A DNA stretch of 64,000 nt, from contig JABCZJ010000010.1 of NCBI GenBank assembly GCA_013289715.1, positions 124,001 through 188,000 on the forward strand. The letters run 5' to 3'. This DNA comes from Acidobacteriota bacterium. GTDB lineage: Bacteria; Acidobacteriota; Terriglobia; Acidiferrales; UBA7541. The notes under the pieces were generated by a model. The model had not been told where the DNA came from. It ran no database searches and saw only the letters and a program-made list of their open reading frames with translations. The position numbers and the translations under genes are program-made. Of this stretch, positions 10,008 through 18,014 are shown one piece after another (position 1 is the first letter of the stretch; each line of letters begins with the position of its first letter).

Positions 10008-10358
10008 TCAGCCTACAAATCGCCGCAGCGCCGACTGCCGCATCGCCGCCCGGTCCATATTTTCCCGCGTATTCATCAAAGTGAGCAACGTACTCAGCAC
10101 CCGCGCCTTCAATTCATCGGACATCGGAAATCCGCTGGTGGCCACATGCACCAGCGCCTCGCCGCGCCCCGAAATCTTCGTGATAAATTCCATCTGACGT
10201 TCGTGATTCGTATTACCGAGCGCCGTCTCCCGCCGCATCTCCGCGCACTCGTTTTCAATAAACAAAGTGAAGTGCATGACGCACAGATGCTCCGCGGCTA
10301 ACCCCGCGGGGACGTTGATCTTACAGCCTTTGGCACTGCAATTTTCGGCCACGGACAC
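10008..10358 (-). CDS. Small conserved-looking hypothetical protein with Cys/His N-terminus
   Basis: A 116-aa cytoplasmic protein of unknown function. The N-terminal 40 residues hold a run of possible metal ligands (NCSAKGC, then HLCVMHF, then ENEC). The rest is helical and charged, ending in NTRENMDRAAMRQSALRRF. There is no signal peptide or membrane segment. It lies between the MoeB/ThiF gene (converging, 30 bases apart) and the antiporter gene (diverging). I do not recognise a named family; the cysteine pattern suggests a small zinc or iron-sulfur site, which is inference only. Confidence 0.6.
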   Translation of the reverse strand: MSVAENCSAKGCKINVPAGLAAEHLCVMHFTLFIENECAEMRRETALGNTNHERQMEFITKISGRGEALVHVATSGFPMSDELKARVLSTLLTLMNTRENMDRAAMRQSALRRFVG

Positions 10359-10633
10359 ACCTGTTCACAAGCTCATTGTTTTGTAGCATCTCGGCCCGTC
10401 GAATTCCAGCACCGCTAAACGCGGTGCGCTCAATTAGATAGCAGGCGCTTCAACACCAGTTACTACAATCGAACTTGCATCTCAGACATCCGATAAGCCG
10501 CAAATCCAAGTTCCAAAATGGGCCACGGCTCGGCCGCAATATCTTCCATTACTGCCGCATTCTGTTGCGATACGTTCGAGCCCGTGTTACACACGAACTC
10601 GATCTACTCTTTGCACGCGAGGGGCCTCAGCGA

Positions 10634-12322
10634 ATGCCGCATCTTGCTGCACACGACATCATGCACATGTTCATCGCCCTCGCCGTGCTGCTCGGCGCCG
10701 CCAAACTCGCCGGCGAGTTGATGCAGAAACTCGATCAGCCCTCGGTCCTCGGCGAAATCATGGCCGGAATTCTGCTGGGACCAACGCTCCTGGGCCATTT
10801 CAAACCGGAACTCTACGCATTTATTTTTCCCTCCACCGGTAATCTTCCCATCGCCCTCGAGACCGTTACGACCCTCGGTGTAGTATTTTTTCTATTGATC
10901 GCCGGCCTGGAAATTGACCTGCGCAGTATCTTCCGCCAAGGCAAGAGCGCGCTGCTGGTGAGCTTCTTCGGCGTAATCATTCCCTTCGCGTTCGGCTTCG
11001 GCGCCGCCGGATTATTTCCTCGTTTCCTAGGCGCAGCCCCCGGGGCCGACCGCCTGATTTTCGCGCTCTTCGTAGGTACCGCGCTCTCCATCTCCGCGCT
11101 GCCAGTGATCGCCAAAATCCTGATGGATCTGAACCTCCTGCGCAGCGAAATGGGCACAGTCGTCATGTCCTCGGCCATGTTCGACGACCTGGTCGGATGG
11201 ATCCTCTTCTCCATGATCCTCGGAATGATGAGCGGCGGCGGCACGTCCATGGCAGGAGTGAAGCGAACCATCGTCCTGGTGCTGGCATTCGTCGTCCTGG
11301 CGCTCACCATTGTCCGCTGGCTGATTGACAAGCTCTTGCCCCACATTCAAGCGCACACCAGCTGGCCCGGCGGCGTACTCGGCTTCATCTTCACGCTCAC
11401 CCTCGCCGCCGCTGCCTTCGCCGAATACGCAGGAATTCACGCTGTCTTCGGCGCATTCATTATCGGCATCGCCGTCGGTGAATCCACGCATCTGCGGAAA
11501 CGCACGTCCGAACTGATCCACGGCATCGTCACCAACGTGTTCGCTCCATTTTTCTTCGCCAGCATCGGCCTGCGCACCAATTTCGTCGCAAATTTCAATC
11601 TTCCCATCACCGCCACCGTCATCGGAGTGGCCTGCGTCGGCAAACTTCTCGGTGCCGGCATGGGCGCGCGCCTGGGCGGCATGGACCGCCGCACCTCCTG
11701 GGGCGTAGGCCTGGCCATGAACGCGCGCGGCGCCATGGAAATGATTCTGGGCCTGCTGGCGCTGCAGCTCGGCCTGATTCGCGAGACCATGTTTGTGGCC
11801 CTGGTGATCATGGCCCTGTTCACCTCGCTCGTTTCCGCGCCCGCCATCAAATTCCTGATCGGTCGCCGGCGCAAGATCACGCTAAAAGACACCGTCAACG
11901 CAAAACTCTTCTTCCCCGCGCTGAAATCGCAATCCAAGGAGCAAGTCCTGCATGAAATGTGCATCGCCGCGGCCAACGCCGTCAGCAATTCTCCCGAACG
12001 ATTCCTGCGCCTGGTCCAGGAACGCGAGCGCGTCACCACCAGTGGTTGGGAAAATGGCTTGGCCGTCCCGCACGCGCGGGTCAATGGCTTGCTCGAGCCT
12101 TTGGTAGTGGTCGGCAGGGTCGCGCAAGGAATAGACTTCGACGCCCGCGATGGAAAACTGGCGAGGCTCATCATTTTAATTCTTACCGGCGACAATCAGT
12201 CGCAGCACGATCTGCTGCTGGACGCCGGTGAATTATTCAGCCGTAAAGAAGCTGTCGAACAAGCCCTGCACGCCGAAACCTTCGTCGAGCTAATGGCAGC
12301 GCTGAACGCGCCCGTGCATTAA
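10634..12322 (+). CDS. CPA2-type cation/proton antiporter fused to a PTS EIIA domain
   Basis: A 562-aa inner-membrane protein. ATG 10634 has a GAGGGG ribosome site 9 bases upstream; the longer frame from 10475 lacks homology-like sequence. Residues 10-410 hold about 12 membrane segments with Kef/NapA-type motifs: a conserved start (LAGELMQKLDQPSVLGEIMA), LIAGLEIDL, and AEYAGIHAVFGAFIIG. After a linker, the last 150 residues form a fructose/nitrogen-type EIIA domain whose phospho-acceptor His480 lies in NGLAVPHARV. The antiporter would exchange Na+ or K+ for protons, and the EIIA part could gate it by phosphorylation. Ion choice is not visible. Confidence 0.85.
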   Translation: MPHLAAHDIMHMFIALAVLLGAAKLAGELMQKLDQPSVLGEIMAGILLGPTLLGHFKPELYAFIFPSTGNLPIALETVTTLGVVFFLLIAGLEIDLRSIFRQGKSALLVSFFGVIIPFAFGFGAAGLFPRFLGAAPGADRLIFALFVGTALSISALPVIAKILMDLNLLRSEMGTVVMSSAMFDDLVGWILFSMILGMMSGGGTSMAGVKRTIVLVLAFVVLALTIVRWLIDKLLPHIQAHTSWPGGVLGFIFTLTLAAAAFAEYAGIHAVFGAFIIGIAVGESTHLRKRTSELIHGIVTNVFAPFFFASIGLRTNFVANFNLPITATVIGVACVGKLLGAGMGARLGGMDRRTSWGVGLAMNARGAMEMILGLLALQLGLIRETMFVALVIMALFTSLVSAPAIKFLIGRRRKITLKDTVNAKLFFPALKSQSKEQVLHEMCIAAANAVSNSPERFLRLVQERERVTTSGWENGLAVPHARVNGLLEPLVVVGRVAQGIDFDARDGKLARLIILILTGDNQSQHDLLLDAGELFSRKEAVEQALHAETFVELMAALNAPVH

Positions 12323-12456
12323 TCCAGGTCCATTCCTGCAGTCTTATCGCCGGATCAATCCTCAAAAAGCGCGCGCTTGCATTCGTCCCACGCGCAATGC
12401 TTCTTCGCGCAATCCGCATCCCAATCAATTTTGGGGGCCCAAAGAGAGGAAAGGCC

Positions 12457-13050
12457 ATGAAGCAGTTCGCTGGAAATAGTTTCACAAATCTGTTTTGCGT
12501 GTCACTTTTCGCAGCGTGCGTAGCGCTCGACGCCAGCAGCGGTTCCGCCGCCACGCCAGTGCCGGAAAAAAATCAGTCGTCCAGCGCGATGGGGAATTCC
12601 GAAGCGGAGCTGGCAATCCAGGTGCGCCACCAACTGGTGATGCTGCCGTGGTATTCCGTGTTCGATAATCTGCAGTATACCGTGCAGGGCAATGAAGTAA
12701 TCCTTTCGGGCGAACTTGTCAGGCCGGTCCTGAAGGATGAAGCAGCATCGGCCGTAAAGCACATCCAGGGCGTGCAGGATGGGGACGATCAAATCGAAGT
12801 GCTTCCGCTGTCGCGCTGCGATAACCAAATCCGGCGCGCAGAGCTGCGTGAAATCTGTTCGTTTCCTTCGCTACAGCGCTATGGCACGGGTACGATGCCC
12901 GGCATTCACATCATCGTGAAGAACGGACACCTGACCTTGGAAGGCGTGGTGGACCATCAAACGGATAAGGATTTGGCCGGCCTTCGTGCGAACGGCGTGC
13001 CGCACGTTTTTTCAGTGACCAACAATCTTCGTGTCCTGAAAATCGGCTAA
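12457..13050 (+). CDS. Secreted BON-domain protein
   Basis: A 197-aa exported protein. ATG 12457 follows a strong purine-rich ribosome site (GAGAGGAAAGG) and gives a signal peptide (residues 1-30, ending near GSAA). Two BON-type repeats are visible: VRHQLVMLPWYSVFDNLQYT followed by VILSGELVRP, and a second shorter one around IHIIVKNGHLTLEGVVDHQT with VTNNLRV at the end. BON domains bind membranes or lipids and occur in periplasmic stress proteins such as OsmY. A 14-base near-palindrome (TTTGGG, 2 bases, CCCAAA, 12430-12443) lies just before the ribosome site. The specific role is unknown. Confidence 0.75.
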   Translation: MKQFAGNSFTNLFCVSLFAACVALDASSGSAATPVPEKNQSSSAMGNSEAELAIQVRHQLVMLPWYSVFDNLQYTVQGNEVILSGELVRPVLKDEAASAVKHIQGVQDGDDQIEVLPLSRCDNQIRRAELREICSFPSLQRYGTGTMPGIHIIVKNGHLTLEGVVDHQTDKDLAGLRANGVPHVFSVTNNLRVLKIG

Positions 13051-13186
13051 TCCGCGAAAAACGGTTGGCTTTATTTTGACGGCGCTCGGGCCGTCGGCAA
13101 CCGAGTCACAGCCGAGGGTCCCGCGCGGCGTCAATTTCTCCGTGCAGCTCCAGCCGGACCCGCGAATACCGCAACCAATTCCAAGC

Positions 13187-14851
13187 TCAAGGATTCGGTT
13201 CGCGCTCGCCCGCGTGATAGGTGGTCCACGGCCCGGCGTTCATGTCCGTCAGCACCGAAGCTTGCCACCTGTAATCCGGATGCTCATCGAGGAACGCCTG
13301 CGACTTGAAATCCGTGCCGCAGGGATGCCCGATCCGCGCGACGAAGCTCATCGTCTCCGCCATATGCGTGTCCATCACCTTGCCTTCCACTGCGCCAAAC
13401 GGATTGTACGGCTTTACCGCGAAGCTCGGGTCGCCCGGCGTCGCTGCCTCGCCGTGTCCGCAAAGCGTGCGCCGGTTCGCGCCGGTCTGCTTCGTGTAGC
13501 TGTCGTAATGGTCGGCCAGAAATCCTTCCGCCAGGGTCGTATCGATTTTCCCCATGTTCGCCGCCATTAATTCGTCCCAGCGGACGTGCCGTGCGTTTGC
13601 CGACGCCGCCAGATTCGTGACATCAAAAGTGGTCTCGTCCTTCAACACGTCCGGATCGCTCGCAAAATTCGAGCCTGCAAAGTATCCATCTCTGGTGCGC
13701 CATACTTTGCTGTGCTTCAGGCCCAGCTCCAATCGCGCAATCTCGTTCGTCTTCCGGTCCGCCAGCAGCCAATCGTTCGCGTAGCCGCCGTTGTTTCCAT
13801 CCAGCATGATTTTCACGTATTCATCAATCGAGCCCGCGTACTGCATCGCTTTGCGCGCCCGTACGAATTCCGCTTTGCCGTTCGGATCCCAACCGTGAAA
13901 ATCCGTGATGGTGGTTTCCGTCACCATCAATCCTTGGGAGTTGACGCCGAAATCGTCATCGCTGACGATCACGCCAGGGTAGCCATCCATGAACATGGCG
14001 TAACCCGTCTGCGGCACGATGTCGAAAATAATTTTCCAGCGCGCGCCCTCCAAATAGCTCGTCCAGTTGTTGTGCGCCATCACGATCTGGTGATCCTTCG
14101 TGTAGCTCCCAGTCGCGACGAACGCGCTGCAGTGCCCTTCGTGCGTCGCGGCTCCGCCAGATTCCTTCTTCGCTCCGCCCCTCTGCCCACCGTACTTCTC
14201 GCCGGCGCTCTCTCCGCGCGTCTGCCCACTGGTTTGCCCACTGGTCTGTTTGTCGAGCCAGGGCACGTAGTAATCGGGAAGTTCCATGAACGCATTCAGC
14301 GCCACGATGTCGTAGAGGTCCAGTTTCACCCGCCGCGCTCGCAGGCCCTCCACGATTCCCTGCAGCTCCGCCTGATATTCCGGATCGATCTTCGGCCAAA
14401 GCATTTCGCGCGCGGCCCGCCGGAAAAATTCCCAGTCGCGATTGCTGTTGTGCGTCATCTCCAGGCTAGCCGCTGCAAACCCGTCGGCAATCTCCGTCGC
14501 CAGCAAAAATCCATGCTGATACCCGATATCGTGCGGCGCCCCCTCCAGATGCACGTAAATCCACCCCCCACGCTCAAACCGGTAAGCCTTAGCCAGCACC
14601 GGATTATCCGACCCGCGCTGCGCCGCAGCCGCAGTGAATGCCGAAGACGACGCGGACGTAGCGAAAGCAGACGATGCCCAGGACGCAGTGTGAGTCGTGA
14701 ACGCCGTTGGTGCCAAAGTCCTAGCGTGCGCCGCACGCTCTGCGTGAACCTCGCCCAGCGCCACGAATTGCGCAGCAAGCAATGCGAATCCCGCTCCCAT
14801 CATCACGACAACGACCAATGCAAACGGCAAACGGTTCCTCGAAACATTCAT
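13187..14851 (-). CDS. Secreted C45/phospholipase B-like N-terminal nucleophile hydrolase
   Basis: A 554-aa protein. ATG 14851 has GAGGAGA upstream and a signal-anchor (about residues 8-28) followed by a Ser/Ala-rich stretch. The middle part has DIGYQHGFLLATEIADG, EGLRARRVKLDLYDIVALNA and the key GHCSAF block, where Cys241 would be the nucleophile exposed by self-cleavage. Then come MAHNNWTSYLEGARWKI, MFMDGYPGVIVSDDDFGVNS and TETTITDF, all typical of phospholipase B-like and acyl-CoA:6-APA acyltransferase relatives that cleave amide or ester bonds. A Gly/Ser/Gln/Lys-rich insert (about residues 202-237) sits just before the nucleophile. The substrate is unknown. Confidence 0.75.
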   Translation of the reverse strand: MNVSRNRLPFALVVVVMMGAGFALLAAQFVALGEVHAERAAHARTLAPTAFTTHTASWASSAFATSASSSAFTAAAAQRGSDNPVLAKAYRFERGGWIYVHLEGAPHDIGYQHGFLLATEIADGFAAASLEMTHNSNRDWEFFRRAAREMLWPKIDPEYQAELQGIVEGLRARRVKLDLYDIVALNAFMELPDYYVPWLDKQTSGQTSGQTRGESAGEKYGGQRGGAKKESGGAATHEGHCSAFVATGSYTKDHQIVMAHNNWTSYLEGARWKIIFDIVPQTGYAMFMDGYPGVIVSDDDFGVNSQGLMVTETTITDFHGWDPNGKAEFVRARKAMQYAGSIDEYVKIMLDGNNGGYANDWLLADRKTNEIARLELGLKHSKVWRTRDGYFAGSNFASDPDVLKDETTFDVTNLAASANARHVRWDELMAANMGKIDTTLAEGFLADHYDSYTKQTGANRRTLCGHGEAATPGDPSFAVKPYNPFGAVEGKVMDTHMAETMSFVARIGHPCGTDFKSQAFLDEHPDYRWQASVLTDMNAGPWTTYHAGEREPNP

Positions 14852-15244
14852 CGGAGCGTTTCTCCTCGGCCAAGCTAGAGTTCGACGCAGCGCAACCGCA
14901 GCCATGGTAAGAGCCGCGCCCGCACCTGTCAACGCGCGACAAACGCGACGCACTTCACGGTTTGACTTTGTAGCGGCCAGCTTCAGCTGCGCGCCGCTGA
15001 CTTGGCCTTCGTCGAGGCGCACTTCCCTGCGCCATCCGTGTTGCGGCAATCACCGATGACGGGCCGATGACCGCGCATCGCGAAGCGAAATTCAAACTCC
15101 AAGCCAAGCGCACGGATGCCCGTGGGCGTCGTCGGTGCGTAACTTCATCTGTAGCGACAGCAGTGCTGCCCAACCCGCTCTGCGCTCGTTCTTGACACCT
15201 CGGGACTGGCACGATGGAGCACTGAAAGTAACTGGATTTGGACG
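14852..15244 (+). other. Intergenic region of 393 bases, no gene seen
   Basis: Between the divergent hydrolase and antitoxin genes. No frame on either strand gives a credible protein. The hydrolase ribosome site lies at its left end. A TTGACA (15193-15198) is present upstream of the antitoxin but has no good -10 box at 16-18 bases, and a TGGCACG nearby lacks the TTGCA element at the sigma-54 spacing. Confidence 0.5.
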
Positions 15245-15499
15245 ATGAATATAAAACTCAACCCCGAGCAGGAAAAAAACGTCAAGGACGAGCTGCAATC
15301 GGGCCGGTTCCGCAACGTCGAGGAAGTGATCGCCGAAGCGCTGCAAGTATTGAGAGAGAGGGAGCGCTTGCAGAGTGCGACCAAGCCTAACGGCCAGCAG
15401 CGCGAAGCAGTCCGCGAGATGCTCGCTTTTGTGGAGAGAAGCCACACGCGGCTGGACGGCGTTTCGGTCAAACAATTGATCGACGAAGGTCACGCATAG
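15245..15499 (+). CDS. ParD-like ribbon-helix-helix antitoxin, toxin partner not found
   Basis: An 84-aa protein. The N-terminal MNIKLNPEQEKNVKDELQSG followed by RFRNVEEVIAEALQVLRER is the ParD/CopG-type ribbon-helix-helix pattern that binds DNA and regulates its own operon. The tail (VSVKQLIDEGHA) resembles antitoxins paired with PIN-domain (VapC) or ParE toxins, whose gene normally begins within a few bases of the antitoxin stop. Here no such frame follows: the 600 bases downstream hold no PIN or ParE-like reading frame. It is either a solitary antitoxin or what remains after loss of the toxin. Confidence 0.72.
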   Translation: MNIKLNPEQEKNVKDELQSGRFRNVEEVIAEALQVLRERERLQSATKPNGQQREAVREMLAFVERSHTRLDGVSVKQLIDEGHA

Positions 15500-16064
15500 G
15501 AGCGGATGCGCGTATTCTGCGCCGGTCCCGTCATAACGGACAGGGTCTCTACCCTCATCGCAAAATTACAGGTCGCAGCTCATTTTCCTACAGCGAGTAC
15601 TGCTTCTGTACCATTTCTGTACCACGTCCATCCTCGCGTACAACTGTTTTCGCATTCTCATCGTGCTAAATTCAAACGGAAACCAAAATGTGATATCGCA
15701 ATCACAATCGCGCAATTCCCTGCGCCACCCGGTGCGGCGGCCGCGAATCCACGTAGCCCTCCGCGCCGTCCGCGGGACGAGGATCGCCAGTCACGCCCAG
15801 CCGTTCTCTCATCCCTCATCACCGCCCGCTCGCCACCGCCTGAATCCATCGCTAGCGAAACATAATCGAAAACCGATCTAACGGATGGAAGCGAAACAAC
15901 AGCAACTCAAATGAATCGCCAGTGTTTGTCGCCCTTTTCTCGAATACGCTACCCTCTTCCAGGCCCTGCGAACCCGTCGCCGCAGAACACAACGGGCTGC
16001 TCAGCAATCACTACTGACTCATCGCACCGCTAAACCACCACTCGCTCCCCCAACATTAACCTCG
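15500..16064 (+). other. Intergenic region of 565 bases with only short repeats
   Basis: No convincing reading frame on either strand and no recognisable toxin remnant. It holds a tandem copy of TTCTGTACCA (15604-15613 and 15615-15624) and an inverted repeat TGTGAT-N6-ATCACA (15689-15706) whose spacing differs from the CRP consensus. Base use looks less GC-biased than in the flanking genes. Confidence 0.5.
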
Positions 16065-16092
16065 TTGACACCGCGCCTTACCGCCGTATAAT
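16065..16092 (+). promoter_or_regulatory. Near-perfect sigma-70 promoter for the GT2 glycosyltransferase
   Basis: TTGACA (16065-16070) and TATAAT (16087-16092) are both exact consensus boxes with a 16-base spacer. Transcription would begin near 16099, which is downstream of the ATG at 16094 and so rules that codon out as the start. The predicted leader to GTG 16193 is about 95 bases. Confidence 0.75.
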
Positions 16093-16192
16093 CATGTGCT
16101 TAGCTTGGCGACACCCCAGCGATCCCAGGCTGTTCCATCGTTATCGCGTTGCGGCGTTTTACATCGTGGTTAGCCCCGGAGGATCGTACTCA

Positions 16193-17863
16193 GTGATCTG
16201 GCTTCATAACGCAGCGACGCACGCGGTGTGCTCCGCGCTTACCTGGACTTCGGCCGCCGCTAATCCGCTTTCCGACTACTGGCGCCGCAACACGGACGCG
16301 CAATTGAATCCCTTTCGCGGCCTCTATCAGCTGAATACTTTCGATTTCGCCATCATGCTGCCGTATTTCTTCGTGATGACCATCCTCGCCATGTACGGCA
16401 TTCATCGTTACGCGCTGGTTTACAACTATTACAAGAATCGCAAGCGCGTCGCGGGTCCACCTCCGGAAATCACGCAATGGCCGCGCGTCACCGTACAACT
16501 TCCGATCTACAACGAGCGCTACGTCATTGAACGCCTGGTGGAAGCGGTTGCCGCCTCCGATTATCCGCACGAACTGCTCGATATTCAGGTGCTCGATGAT
16601 TCCACCGACGAAACGCAGGAAGTCGCGCGCAATTGCGTCGAGCGCTACCAGGGCTTGGGCCTGCCCATCAGCTACATTCATCGCGACAACCGCGAAGGAT
16701 TCAAGGCCGGCGCCCTGCAGGAAGGTTTAACCACCGCGCTCGGTGAATTTGTCGTCGTATTCGACGCGGATTTTATTCCGCCGGTGGATTTTCTGCGGCG
16801 CACCGTGCCCTATTTCGCAGATCCCAAGCTCGCCATGGCGCAGACGCGCTGGAGCTACATCAACCGCAATTATTCCGCGCTCACCGAAGTGGAAGCCATC
16901 CTGCTCGACGGACATTTCGTCATCGAACATTCGGCGCGCTTCCGCACCGGCCTGTTTTTCAATTTCAACGGCACCGCGGGCATCTGGCGTCGCGCCGCGA
17001 TTGAAGATGCCGGCGGCTGGCAGCACGACACTCTCACCGAAGACACCGATCTTTCCTATCGCGCGCAGCTGCGCGGCTGGCATTTCGTTTATTTGCCGGA
17101 GATTGAATGCCCGTCCGAGCTGCCGGTGGAAATGAACGCATTCAAATCGCAACAGGCGCGCTGGGCCAAGGGCTTGATGCAGACGGCGAGGAAAATTCTG
17201 CCGCGCGTGATGCGCGCGAACGTTCCGGGCAGCGTGAAGGCCGAAGCTTTCTTCCATCTCACGGCGAATATCAGCTACCCGCTGATGGTTTTGATGTCCA
17301 TGATATTGCTGCCGGCGATGATCGTGCGCTTCTACCAGGGCTGGTTTCAGGTGCTGGTGATTGACCTGCCGCTGTTCCTCGCGTCCACCTGTTCGATTTC
17401 ATCGTTTTATTTGGCCGCCGAACGCGCGCTGTATCCCAAAACCTGGAAGCGCACATTTTTGTATTTGCCGTTCGTGATGGCCGTGGGAATCGGTCTTTCC
17501 GTGCGCAACGCCTTGGCGGTGATTGAAGCGATCGTCGGCGTGAAATCCGAATTCGTGCGCACACCCAAATATCGCGTGGAAGCGGGCGCGCAGGGCGATG
17601 GCGTGTGGGCCAAGAAAAAATATCACAAGAGCGCGGGATGGATGCCCTTCGCCGAAGTTCTGCTGGGACTGTATTTCGCCGCAGCCGTAGTCTACGCACT
17701 GCAAAATGAAAACTACGCCACCATCCCCTTCCTGCTTCTTTTCGTCTGGGGCTATCTCTACACCGGCCTCATGTCTCTGGCGCAAACCTACTTCGAGCGC
17801 CTGCGCTTCGGCGTAGAATCCGGCGAAGTCCGCCCCGCCTCCACCGGCGCGCCAGGATTCTAG
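16193..17863 (+). CDS. Membrane glycosyltransferase, family 2 (cellulose-synthase-like)
   Basis: A 556-aa inner-membrane enzyme. I chose GTG 16193 because GGAGGA sits 9 bases upstream and because the longer frame's ATG 16094 lies before the likely transcription start. Membrane segments near the N-terminus and four or five at the C-terminus flank a GT2 domain with all catalytic blocks: VQLPIYNE, the first Asp in VLDDSTDE, DAD in VVVFDADFIPP, TEDTDLSYR and QQARWAKG (the Q..RW site). It would transfer a sugar from a nucleotide donor to a lipid or growing polysaccharide. No PilZ domain is fused. The acceptor (glycan or glycolipid) is not visible. Confidence 0.87.
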   Translation: MIWLHNAATHAVCSALTWTSAAANPLSDYWRRNTDAQLNPFRGLYQLNTFDFAIMLPYFFVMTILAMYGIHRYALVYNYYKNRKRVAGPPPEITQWPRVTVQLPIYNERYVIERLVEAVAASDYPHELLDIQVLDDSTDETQEVARNCVERYQGLGLPISYIHRDNREGFKAGALQEGLTTALGEFVVVFDADFIPPVDFLRRTVPYFADPKLAMAQTRWSYINRNYSALTEVEAILLDGHFVIEHSARFRTGLFFNFNGTAGIWRRAAIEDAGGWQHDTLTEDTDLSYRAQLRGWHFVYLPEIECPSELPVEMNAFKSQQARWAKGLMQTARKILPRVMRANVPGSVKAEAFFHLTANISYPLMVLMSMILLPAMIVRFYQGWFQVLVIDLPLFLASTCSISSFYLAAERALYPKTWKRTFLYLPFVMAVGIGLSVRNALAVIEAIVGVKSEFVRTPKYRVEAGAQGDGVWAKKKYHKSAGWMPFAEVLLGLYFAAAVVYALQNENYATIPFLLLFVWGYLYTGLMSLAQTYFERLRFGVESGEVRPASTGAPGF

Positions 17864-17878
17864 AGCCGCAAAAATAAA

Positions 17879-17910
17879 AACGGCGGTCCCGTTTTTGCGG
17901 GATCGCCGTT
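17879..17910 (+). terminator. Intrinsic terminator after the glycosyltransferase gene
   Basis: A 13-base stem (AACGGCGGTCCCG at 17879-17891 with its complement at 17898-17910, one G-T pair) closes a 6-base loop and is followed by TCTTTCTGCTTTCT. It starts 16 bases after the stop codon. A-rich bases precede the stem, so it may also stop transcripts coming from the right. Confidence 0.75.
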
Positions 17911-18014
17911 TCTTTCTGCTTTCTGTCTGCAACTTTCTAAATCAAAACCTTGCTTTGTCTCCGGACGCAGCCGCGTTTTGCAACGCCGCGCTGCTCACCG
18001 ATTTGGGGCCGGTA

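Noticed and set aside
13586..14878. 430-aa plus-strand frame antisense to the C45/PLB-like gene
   Set aside because: Shadow frame of a gene with a signal peptide, ribosome site and conserved nucleophile block.
15193..15245. TTGACA and TGGCACG before the antitoxin gene
   Set aside because: No -10 box at 16-18 bases from TTGACA, and the sigma-54 spacing is off by one base.
15689..15706. TGTGAT-N6-ATCACA resembling a CRP site
   Set aside because: CRP sites have TGTGA-N6-TCACA; here the two halves are 2 bases further apart, and no gene starts nearby.
16094..16192. Longer form of the GT2 glycosyltransferase starting at ATG 16094
   Set aside because: That ATG lies directly after the TATAAT box and before the likely transcript start; GTG 16193 has GGAGGA at good spacing.
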